Positions 1 to 4,992 of a stretch of 8,872 bases of DNA are shown piece by piece (the stretch's first letter is position 1; every line of letters begins with the position of its first letter). Origin of the DNA: JAHDCC01 sp964551835 (GTDB lineage Bacteria > Actinomycetota > Acidimicrobiia > Acidimicrobiales > SZUA-35); assembly GCA_964551835.1 (NCBI GenBank), contig CAZKEM010000024.1:1-8872 (forward strand), given 5' to 3'. Below the pieces are notes generated by a model, which worked only from the letters and a program-made list of their open reading frames with translations, was not told the origin of the DNA and did not search any database. A program made the position numbers and the translations under genes.

Positions 1-223
1 GATCCTTGGCGGGGATTACTTCTTTGGGTTCTTCGGGGACGGTCAGCGCATCGGAGGCTGGGGCCGTGGTCTCGACGACCTTTTTTTCGCTCTCGGCCAC
101 GCCCTTTAGAGAATTTGTACAGCTCCGCACCGCTAGCAAGATCAGGAGCAGTAGGAACAATAACATGGCGGCAAGTGCGAGGCCGTTAACAACATCTTGT
201 CGTTCGAATTTTTCGTCTGCCAC
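1..223 (-). CDS. N-terminal part of a membrane-anchored protein, cut by the left edge
   Basis: Seventy-four codons are visible. A short charged cytoplasmic head (residues 1-11, MADEKFERQD) is followed by one strongly hydrophobic helix (about 13-33, Leu-rich) and then a polar segment rich in Lys, Glu, Pro and Thr, which looks like an extracytoplasmic linker. The helix is followed by R-S-C; Arg next to Cys does not fit a lipobox, so it is probably a plain N-terminal anchor rather than a lipoprotein signal. The GTG start at 223-221 is chosen because AGGAG lies 7 nt upstream and a good promoter lies further up. The gene lies downstream of trmI in the same direction but has its own promoter. The functional domain is outside the window, so no function can be assigned. 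That the gene is real is fairly sure; its identity is unknown. Confidence 0.8.
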   Translation of the reverse strand, partial: MADEKFERQDVVNGLALAAMLLFLLLLILLAVRSCTNSLKGVAESEKKVVETTAPASDALTVPEEPKEVIPAKD

Positions 224-230
224 TACCTCA

Positions 231-235
231 CTCCT
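231..235 (-). promoter_or_regulatory. Shine-Dalgarno site that fixes the GTG start of the left-edge gene
   Basis: On the minus strand AGGAG sits 7 nt before the GTG at 223. It is one of the clearest ribosome binding sites in the window and supports this start over any other in-frame codon. Confidence 0.7.
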
Positions 236-282
236 AGCACTCGACTTTTAATCCAGCCAACCGGAGTTTGATAAAGGCAGGA

Positions 283-310
283 ATTATAACCTGGACGCCA
301 GCTTAGCCAA
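283..310 (-). promoter_or_regulatory. Sigma-70-type promoter of the left-edge membrane-protein gene
   Basis: The minus strand has TTGGCT (310-305), a 16-bp spacer and a perfect TATAAT (288-283). Transcription should begin near 276, giving a leader of about 50 nt before the GTG at 223. A 7-bp direct repeat, TTAGCCA on the plus strand (303-309 and 317-323, 14 bp apart), overlaps the -35 box and could be a protein-binding site, although a chance repeat is possible. No convincing terminator was seen between trmI and this promoter, so read-through from trmI may add to expression. Confidence 0.65.
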
Positions 311-364
311 CGTCTGTTAGCCATTAGCGGGTCGTCTCCAAATTTGCCTGACTATGTAACGCCC

Positions 365-1156
365 TCACGACCGATTCAACAGTCTGGCGCGAGTTAAGAA
401 GCCAGTGTGTGCAACCATCCGATGATCTGGACGAACCGACGAACCAGCGATGTTCCAACCTCGATGGAGGACCTCGGTTGTCTTAATCTCACCAAACCCG
501 GACCGCTTCAGAGCATGTGTCGTTTGCACAGACTGGGTGATCGAAGGACTATAGGACACGAAAATTCCGCCTGACTTTAGCGCTAAGCCAGCATGAGCAA
601 CCACATTCCACGGTTCCGGGATATCCAAAACGACTCGGTCAAAGTCGCGTTCGTCGATCCCCTCGTAACAATCGCGAATATGCACCTGATACCGGTTCAG
701 GACTTCTTCGCCCAAAAACGTTCTAACGTTGTTCGTAGCCCGTCCGGCGAAGTCTTCTCTGATTTCGTACCCGACGATGGACGCTCCCGTTTGAAGCATA
801 GCCATAGATAGTGCCCCAGACCCGACTCCCGATTCGAAGACCTTCGTGTTTGGTCCGATATCGGCCAGCATCAGGATTGGACCGATATCTTTTGGGTAAA
901 TGACTTGAGCACCTCGCGGCATCGACAGGATAAAGTCTGACAATGTCGGGCGAAAAACTTGGAGACTCTGGCCGAGACTTGTTTGTACTTCGGAACCGTC
1001 TTCAACCCCTACCAGGTCTTGGTGTTGCAACGAACCCGCATGGTTCTGGAACGAACCTGAATCTTCAAGCGTGACCAGGTAGCGCCGGTCTTTAGGGTCG
1101 ATCAAAAGGACAAGTTCGCCAAGCTCAAAGCCAAATGACTTCGGTTGGTCAGTCAC
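365..1156 (-). CDS. trmI: tRNA (adenine-58-N1)-methyltransferase TrmI
   Basis: A cytoplasmic SAM-dependent enzyme that makes N1-methyladenosine at position 58 in the T-loop of tRNAs. The 263 aa match the usual family length. An N-terminal beta domain (about 1-75) precedes a Rossmann methyltransferase domain. Motif I, VFESGVGSGA, is at 106-115 (SAM binding); an acidic position ending strand 2 follows at E131; LDIPEPW at 177-183 is the family's catalytic D-x-P-x-P-W-like motif; HRMVAHTGFL at 245-254 is the characteristic C-terminal signature. The GTG start overlaps the end of the preceding gene by 8 nt (GTGACTGA). There is no good Shine-Dalgarno, so translation is probably coupled to that gene. 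It is the last gene of a four-gene cluster with three small membrane proteins. In many actinobacteria trmI lies near the proteasome genes; none is visible here. The assignment is secure. Confidence 0.96.
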   Translation of the reverse strand: MTDQPKSFGFELGELVLLIDPKDRRYLVTLEDSGSFQNHAGSLQHQDLVGVEDGSEVQTSLGQSLQVFRPTLSDFILSMPRGAQVIYPKDIGPILMLADIGPNTKVFESGVGSGALSMAMLQTGASIVGYEIREDFAGRATNNVRTFLGEEVLNRYQVHIRDCYEGIDERDFDRVVLDIPEPWNVVAHAGLALKSGGIFVSYSPSITQSVQTTHALKRSGFGEIKTTEVLHRGWNIAGSSVRPDHRMVAHTGFLTRARLLNRS

Positions 1157-1427
1157 CGTTGCGCGATTTCCACAGAGAATAATCTGTCCGTCTCGATCCC
1201 AACCTGGGCTTCTTTTCTTCCTTTATCTGAGATTTATGGGACGTGCTCAGATGTTCGATAACCAGGCGCTCCCCCGGCTTGACGTTTGATAGATCGACAA
1301 GCTCTTTGCGGCCGACAAAGGACTTAACTAGCCGGATAAGCAATGCGACTGCGGAAACGATGACCCATGATTTCTGGCGGCCACCAAAGTAGTTCTTGAT
1401 GGCCCATAAAACGAGTTTCGATAACAA
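1149..1427 (-). CDS. Small membrane protein with one helix, third gene of the membrane trio
   Basis: A 92-aa protein. Its N-terminal stretch (1-20) has a YFGGRQKSW motif at 13-21, just before a hydrophobic helix (about 21-38, WVIVSAVALLIRLVKSFV). A short segment VKPGERLVIEHL (49-60) follows, and the tail is highly basic and polar. From memory, actinobacterial genomes often have a similar protein (a GG..W motif before the helix, then a PGE-x-LVI-x-H motif) next to the other two members of the trio; I know no function. The TTG start, 2 nt after the previous stop, is used because no ATG or GTG is in frame upstream. A weak GGA precedes it, so coupling is likely. Its end overlaps trmI by 8 nt. The basic tail (residues 61-92) is less family-like and may be lineage-specific. 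Confidence 0.75.
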   Translation of the reverse strand: MLSKLVLWAIKNYFGGRQKSWVIVSAVALLIRLVKSFVGRKELVDLSNVKPGERLVIEHLSTSHKSQIKEEKKPRLGSRRTDYSLWKSRNGD

Positions 1428-1429
1428 GT

Positions 1430-1636
1430 TTACATCCGTCGGATTTCGAGCACAGTACTTTTCTTCTTCCCTGATTTGCGCCCGAGAACGTAGATGATCA
1501 ACAGGAGAATCAGTGCAATAGCACCGCCAGCCATCGCCTTCTTTTTGGGGCCGTCGGTCACAACGTCGACCTGGTCTTGAATTGATCGGAACTTTGATTC
1601 AATATCGGCGGGAGTTATACCGCTTGTCTCAGTCAC
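1430..1636 (-). CDS. Small single-helix membrane protein, second gene of the membrane trio
   Basis: A 68-aa protein. A predicted amphipathic N-terminal region (9-30, starting with ADIESKFRSIQ) is followed by a transmembrane helix (about 35-52, Ala, Ile and Leu rich) and a basic cluster GRKSGKKKS (52-60), then the ending TVLEIRRM. The basic cluster directly after the helix predicts a cytoplasmic C-terminus by the positive-inside rule. The pattern of a DIE-x-KFR-x-IQ head and a KKKSTVLEIRR-like tail resembles short conserved actinobacterial proteins I recall from this neighbourhood; none has a function known to me. The GTG start shares its first base with the TAG stop of the upstream gene (1-nt overlap), so translation is almost certainly coupled. 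It might be taken for a DUF3618-like protein, but the helix and tail fit the trio better. Confidence 0.78.
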   Translation of the reverse strand: MTETSGITPADIESKFRSIQDQVDVVTDGPKKKAMAGGAIALILLLIIYVLGRKSGKKKSTVLEIRRM

Positions 1637-1986
1637 TATTTCACACTTTCTTTAGCTCGTACAAGACCACGGTAGATGACGAACTGACCAAGGCTCAACA
1701 CAACGATAGCGGCGACATAAGGTACTGTCGAGCCCCAACCTGGTGCCGGCCCTGATACAGCATCTGCGGCGTCAGAGGCCTGCTCGAAGGGTCCGAGGGT
1801 TTGGAGTAGGCGTAAGATGCCAAACCCTACAAACGAAATACCGAGGAAAATCATGACCGAGCCGGCAAGGCCCAGGCCCAAATAGCGGCCGAGAGACTTC
1901 ATTGGGTCGAGTGTCTCTTGCTTGGCGTAATCGACTACCATTTTTTGGAGTTCTTGCACTTCTTCTATAGGACTTTTGTCAGCCAC
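1636..1986 (-). CDS. Two-helix membrane protein resembling actinobacterial holin-like families, first gene of the trio
   Basis: A 116-aa integral membrane protein. A cytoplasmic-looking head (1-33) carries YAKQETLDP at 20-28. Helix 1 (about 36-60, Gly and Phe rich) ends in LRLLQTLGPF (58-67), an Ala/Asp/Gly/Pro-rich loop follows (68-86), helix 2 is at about 88-107 after TVPY, and the tail is basic. The YAKQET..P plus LR.LQ pattern belongs to a small membrane family that I recall as common in actinobacteria and sometimes labelled phage-holin-like (superfamily III). Nothing here suggests a phage, so holin-like describes only the topology. I prefer the GTG at 1986 to the TTG at 2019, which would add 11 poorly conserved-looking residues, because GGAG lies 4 nt before the GTG and the family-like sequence starts there. 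Confidence 0.8.
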   Translation of the reverse strand: MADKSPIEEVQELQKMVVDYAKQETLDPMKSLGRYLGLGLAGSVMIFLGISFVGFGILRLLQTLGPFEQASDAADAVSGPAPGWGSTVPYVAAIVVLSLGQFVIYRGLVRAKESVK

Positions 1987-2019
1987 AAGGCTCCAACTCT
2001 CTAAGTGAAAACAAAGCAA

Positions 2020-2048
2020 ATACTACGGCGATCTGAGGCACAAAACAA
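2020..2048 (-). promoter_or_regulatory. Possible weak promoter for the membrane trio and trmI
   Basis: In the 91-bp gap after the LON gene the minus strand has TTGTTT (2048-2043), a 17-bp spacer and TAGTAT (2025-2020). Each box matches the consensus only partly (3 and 4 of 6), but the spacing is ideal and the position suits a four-gene transcript. The trio could also be read from the LON-gene promoter. Confidence 0.35.
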
Positions 2049-2077
2049 CCAGCGAACACTCGTCTCGACAAGCAAAT

Positions 2078-2704
2078 TCACTCATCGAGGTTAGTGTCTG
2101 AGGATAGTCGAAACCGCATCGCGTCCAAGGCGGCGCTGAGACGATCATCAAGTAACTCGAGGCGCTTGACAGTCGACCTTTCCGATAGTAGCTGGTATTT
2201 GTCGAGCATATTGATCGGTGCGAGAGCCGACATCTGGAAACTTGCCGTGGAATGATCGCCTAACTCGTCTGGTACTGCACCGACATCGATTCCAGCTTCG
2301 GATGCCAACGCCATCAATCTGCCGAATTTGGAAACGATTGGTTTGATATTTGGGTGTTCTTCAACGTCGTCTGACTCGTCGATGTAGGTGACATCAGCGC
2401 GCGGGTACGGCAGGTCTTCTAGCCAGTCGTTGACTTTGAACCGTCGAGTGCCAACGGCGACGATGCTCCATCGTCCGTCGACGAATTCCTCCGCCTTAAC
2501 GATTTTCGCCTCCGTGCCAAAGTCTGTTCGGACATCAGAACCTCCGACCTCGCGACCCCGCTCGATCAGCACGACGCCGAAGTCGGCCTCTTCTTCCAGC
2601 ACATCGGATACCAGGGCTCGATAGCGCGGCTCAAAGACGTGCAGAGGAAGAACCATCGTGGGGAAAAGCACGGACCCAAGAGGAAACTGACGCAATACTG
2701 GCAT
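2078..2704 (-). CDS. LON substrate-binding domain protein without ATPase or protease
   Basis: The 208 aa hold essentially one LON N-terminal domain (about 3-195). Typical features are FPLGSVLFP at 7-15, LPLHVFEPRYRALV at 19-32, the region around 41-55 (FGVVLIERGREVGG) and IVAVGTRRFKV at 81-91, followed by the helical half with LLSERS near 172-178 and an acidic end. No Walker motifs and no Ser-Lys protease domain are present, so this is not the Lon protease itself (over 750 aa) but one of the stand-alone LON-domain proteins common in bacteria. These are thought to bind protein substrates; their role is poorly defined. The ATG start agrees with the family N-terminus. There is no Shine-Dalgarno, and the -10-like box is only 17 nt upstream, so the leader would be about 10 nt or less. 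It lies 112 bp after dacB in the same direction. Confidence 0.9.
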   Translation of the reverse strand: MPVLRQFPLGSVLFPTMVLPLHVFEPRYRALVSDVLEEEADFGVVLIERGREVGGSDVRTDFGTEAKIVKAEEFVDGRWSIVAVGTRRFKVNDWLEDLPYPRADVTYIDESDDVEEHPNIKPIVSKFGRLMALASEAGIDVGAVPDELGDHSTASFQMSALAPINMLDKYQLLSERSTVKRLELLDDRLSAALDAMRFRLSSDTNLDE

Positions 2705-2721
2705 GACACGACAGTACCCAG

Positions 2722-2752
2722 ATTATGCCCGAAACGGAGACTCGGTCACCAA
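2722..2752 (-). promoter_or_regulatory. Likely promoter of the LON-domain gene with a very short leader
   Basis: The minus strand has CATAAT (2727-2722, 5 of 6 to consensus) and, 19 bp upstream, TTGGTG (2752-2747). Transcription would start about 10 nt before the ATG at 2704, leaving no room for a normal Shine-Dalgarno. This fits the leaderless or near-leaderless initiation common in actinobacteria. The 9-mer CCAATTTAG (plus strand) occurs at 2749-2757, overlapping the -35 box, and again at 2812-2820 at the end of dacB. Confidence 0.45.
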
Positions 2753-2816
2753 TTTAGGTCGCTAAGCAGCTCCGAAGAATGAGCCTGTCCCAAGAATAAG
2801 CCGATGGCGAGCCAAT

Positions 2817-4271
2817 TTAGCCGGCGGCAGGCCGCGGTGACAACTCCGCCAGAGCGGGACCTTCTGGGTAGTCAGCGACAGCAAGTACTAGAGCATCTCG
2901 GGCTGCGTTTGTGGCGGCTGGGTCAGCTACAACGGCTGGACCGTTCGCCACGAACACGAACATAATTGACTCGCCGCCATTTCCTTCCGGCATGACATAA
3001 CCCGCCAAAGAAGTGACTCCGTTGAGGGTTCCCGTCTTTGCTCGGACAGTACCTTCAGCCGGTGTTCCAACGTAGGTTGTTGACAAGCTCCCTCGCTCCC
3101 CGCTGATCGACAACGAATCAACGACGGCCGAACCTGGGCCAACGGCGTCCAACACTGAAGCTAGAACCGAACACGTAAGACGGTTTTCCTCGGAAAGACC
3201 AGATCCGTCACGGATAACAAGGTCGCCATCGGTCGCCTCGACAAATTCGGCAAGAGTGGCCTCAACCGCTTTGATCCCTTCTTGGGTGGTGCCCAACCCT
3301 GACGACTGAACACCTATCTGTTTTAGCAGGAGTTCGGCACCGATGTTCGAGCTAAAGCTGTTTATATGGGTAATGGTCTCTGACAATGGCGGGGATTCGA
3401 CGGCAGCCCGTACAACCGCATCTGCTGGCGCTGCACCAATCGAGACGTTGCCTATAGTAATTCCCCGCTCGGCCAGGAGCTGGCTAAAAACCGATGCTGA
3501 ATGCAGCGCAGGCTCGTTAGTTGGAGACCTTTGAGCCGACGACCCCGGAAACGTTTCGGGCCAATCGACGAAGCCTTCATTGACGGTAAGCGCAGACAGC
3601 GGTCCCGATTGGTTACTATCGATCAATCGTTGCGCCCAAGGGCCGGCCCGTTCTTGGTCAAACTGGGATTCGTCACCGATAATCGCTCCCTCAATCTCTG
3701 TGATGCCGAGCTCGACGACGGCATCGGCCAAGTCCTCGAGCCGAGTAGCTGAACGGCCTTCAGTGGTGCTGTACTGGGTCCACCAGTCATCGGTGGTAAG
3801 AAATGGATCGCCGCCGCCGACAAGATACAGGTTGCCGGTAAGCTTGCCGTCTACAACCTGGCCGTCACTTTCAACGGTGGTCCTGAAACGGAAGTTCGGT
3901 CCGAGCCGTTCCAGCGCTACAAAGGTCGTAATTATCTTTTGGTTGGAAGCGGGAACGACAGGGACATCTATGTTGTGTTGCGGGCCAATATTCCGATTTC
4001 CAGAGCGAACCAGTACACACGGATCTCCGGGAGTCTGCGCAATTGCCTCTTGGATCCTCGGCTCGAGTTCGCTGTCGGCAAATGGTGCCTGGACGGCCCT
4101 GGGCATTCGGCGAGCGGACAACACCGGGGTTTGAACGTCGCTGCTGTAGTCAACTCGAGTGGTGCTGACAGTGTCGGTATCTGCAGCGATGGCTGCCATC
4201 CAGCCGGCAATAGCCAGGACAGCGAGGAGAAGGCCAGGGCCCCATTGTTTGATATTTGCGCCTGTCGACAT
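2817..4271 (-). CDS. dacB: D-alanyl-D-alanine carboxypeptidase/endopeptidase, PBP4 type (peptidase S13)
   Basis: An exported class C low-molecular-mass penicillin-binding protein that trims peptidoglycan stem peptides and can cut 4-3 cross-links. From the ATG at 4271 it has 484 aa. A hydrophobic N-terminal helix (about 11-30, LLLAVLAIAGWMAAIAA) is a signal peptide or anchor. The three penicilloyl-transferase motifs are present: S-x-x-K at 109-112 (SNQK, nucleophile S109), S-x-N at 307-309 (SSN) and K-T-G at 412-414. Other S13 hallmarks are LVGGGDP (150-156), LSALTVNEG (225-233), RDGSGLS (354-360) and TLNGVTSLAGYV (415-426). The frame stays open to a TTG at 4325, but the extra 18 residues would put a polar stretch before the signal, so the ATG is preferred. 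In many actinobacteria dacB precedes tilS and hpt; here a LON-domain gene follows. The identification is secure. Confidence 0.95.
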   Translation of the reverse strand: MSTGANIKQWGPGLLLAVLAIAGWMAAIAADTDTVSTTRVDYSSDVQTPVLSARRMPRAVQAPFADSELEPRIQEAIAQTPGDPCVLVRSGNRNIGPQHNIDVPVVPASNQKIITTFVALERLGPNFRFRTTVESDGQVVDGKLTGNLYLVGGGDPFLTTDDWWTQYSTTEGRSATRLEDLADAVVELGITEIEGAIIGDESQFDQERAGPWAQRLIDSNQSGPLSALTVNEGFVDWPETFPGSSAQRSPTNEPALHSASVFSQLLAERGITIGNVSIGAAPADAVVRAAVESPPLSETITHINSFSSNIGAELLLKQIGVQSSGLGTTQEGIKAVEATLAEFVEATDGDLVIRDGSGLSEENRLTCSVLASVLDAVGPGSAVVDSLSISGERGSLSTTYVGTPAEGTVRAKTGTLNGVTSLAGYVMPEGNGGESIMFVFVANGPAVVADPAATNAARDALVLAVADYPEGPALAELSPRPAAG

Positions 4272-4326
4272 CGCTTCACATACTAGCTGAGGTTGGCTCT
4301 TAGCACTGTTCACTTGCCATCGCAAA

Positions 4327-4356
4327 ATACTGTACGCATGACACGTTAATCGTCAA
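4327..4356 (-). promoter_or_regulatory. Probable dacB promoter in the divergent intergenic region
   Basis: The minus strand has TTGACG (4356-4351, 5 of 6 to consensus). The matching -10 is either CAGTAT (4332-4327, 18-bp spacer) or TACAGT (4334-4329, 16-bp spacer). Transcription would begin near 4320, about 50 nt before the ATG. A second -10-like box, TAGTAT (4285-4280), lies 8 nt before the ATG and could give a leaderless transcript, but it lacks a visible -35. Confidence 0.5.
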
Positions 4357-4366
4357 CACTGGCAGC

Positions 4367-4372
4367 TACCGT
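4367..4372 (+). promoter_or_regulatory. Possible -10 box for leaderless transcription of the 150-aa protein gene
   Basis: TACCGT (a TAnnnT box) ends 7 nt before the GTG at 4380. That is the spacing expected if transcription starts at or very near the start codon. No Shine-Dalgarno is present, which agrees with leaderless translation. The -35 region is weak. This box and the divergent dacB promoter lie within about 40 bp, so they may compete or share regulation. Confidence 0.35.
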
Positions 4373-4379
4373 TAGAGCC

Positions 4380-4832
4380 GTGACTACTCAGAACGATGCC
4401 GCTACAGGAACCGCGTACGAGCCCTCTAACGAGATGCAAATAGTGACAGCGGTGTTCGCAGAGAATATAGATATGAAGCCGGCGCCAGGTCCCTCGACCC
4501 AGATTGACCTGACGGGAATCCAATTCTCGGTCGCGGCGACTCAGCCCTTACCGGCGAAGCTGACCCCGCACCTGATTATTTTGGTTTGGAACCCGCCAGA
4601 AGGTAAACCGATGGGGGCATTAGAAGTACAGTTCTTCAACCAAGAATCACGAGAATTACAAGCCAGGAATGTGCAGCCGTTACAGATCGAACCCGGTAAG
4701 TTCAATTATCGTCTCGTTCGTGCTGAACTAGATTTCGATGACTATGGGACAATAGTTGCGGCGTGTCGTATCGATGCCGGAAACATCGTAGAAGTTCCCT
4801 TTACGCTCCTGGCTCCCGTTGGCTCTGACTAG
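4380..4832 (+). CDS. Uncharacterised, probably beta-rich cytoplasmic protein (150 aa)
   Basis: I do not recognise this with confidence. It has no signal peptide or membrane helix, a low-complexity polar N-terminus (1-18), then alternating hydrophobic and polar segments that suggest a beta sandwich: MQIVTAVFAENID (19-31), LTGIQFSV, HLIILVWNPP (64-73), ALEVQFFNQ, FNYRLVRAELDF and a final VEVPFTLLAP. The MQI..A..AE opening, the mid-protein hydrophobic strand followed by a comparison of two amounts, and the strand-rich C-terminus recall the DUF6941 type of small bacterial proteins, but this is resemblance only. The GTG start is taken as first in frame with a -10-like box 7 nt upstream; the ATG at 4434 (Met19) is a credible alternative. 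It diverges from dacB and is followed by a 160-bp gap, so it seems to be a single-gene transcript. Confidence 0.78.
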   Translation: MTTQNDAATGTAYEPSNEMQIVTAVFAENIDMKPAPGPSTQIDLTGIQFSVAATQPLPAKLTPHLIILVWNPPEGKPMGALEVQFFNQESRELQARNVQPLQIEPGKFNYRLVRAELDFDDYGTIVAACRIDAGNIVEVPFTLLAPVGSD

Positions 4833-4935
4833 GGCCGAATCGTCGGTGAACCCCCATCCAGATCGCAGGCTCGTTACGATACGCTTTAGCGAAGCCAGAT
4901 CTGTTTTAGCGCCTGCTGGCGGGCTTGCCAGTGGG

Positions 4936-4941
4936 TATAAA
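4936..4941 (+). promoter_or_regulatory. -10 box of the transketolase-transaldolase operon
   Basis: TATAAA lies 51 nt before the tkt start, so transcription should begin near 4948 and give a leader of about 45 nt. No good -35 hexamer is seen at 16-18 bp, which suggests an activator or an alternative sigma factor, or that this box is wrong. The rest of the 160-bp gap (4833-4992) holds a small hairpin-forming stretch, CTGGC...GCCAG (4916-4931), upstream of the box, with no U-tract to make it a terminator. Confidence 0.45.
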
Positions 4942-4946
4942 TCCAC

Positions 4947-4961
4947 CAGCCTGTCAGGTTG
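4947..4961 (+). repeat. Near-perfect 15-bp palindrome at the predicted tkt transcription start
   Basis: CAGCCTG-T-CAGGTTG: the 7-bp arms pair at six of seven positions around a central T. The site directly follows the TATAAA box and covers the expected +1, the classic place for a repressor operator. It is short enough to be chance, and no regulator gene is nearby. Confidence 0.35.
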
Positions 4962-4979
4962 TTGTAGGACCATATGAAC

Positions 4980-4984
4980 GAAGG
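4980..4984 (+). promoter_or_regulatory. Ribosome binding site of transketolase
   Basis: GAAGG lies 8 nt before the GTG at 4993 and supports that start, which also gives the expected short N-terminus before the conserved residues. Confidence 0.5.
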
Positions 4985-4992
4985 TTAGTTGA

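Noticed and set aside
6..251. Open plus-strand frame of 81 codons at the left edge
   Set aside because: It mirrors the minus-strand membrane-anchor gene, which has a Shine-Dalgarno, a promoter and a clear hydrophobic helix. The plus-strand product is Ser/Thr-rich and shadow-like.
1636..1986. Prophage or lysis cassette suggested by the holin-like membrane protein
   Set aside because: No endolysin, terminase, capsid or integrase gene is near, and the neighbours are core genes. The topology is shared by many chromosomal actinobacterial membrane proteins.
3580..4134. Long plus-strand open frame (184 codons) antisense to dacB
   Set aside because: dacB is certain from its three catalytic motifs. 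The antisense product is Ser/Pro/Arg-rich without family character, and no promoter or ribosome site precedes it.
4916..4962. Possible tRNA or riboswitch in the tkt upstream gap, suggested by small stems and a GTGGG...CCAC segment
   Set aside because: No T-loop consensus, no cloverleaf with proper arm lengths and no recognisable riboswitch core. The stems are only 4-7 bp and lie upstream of or on the promoter.
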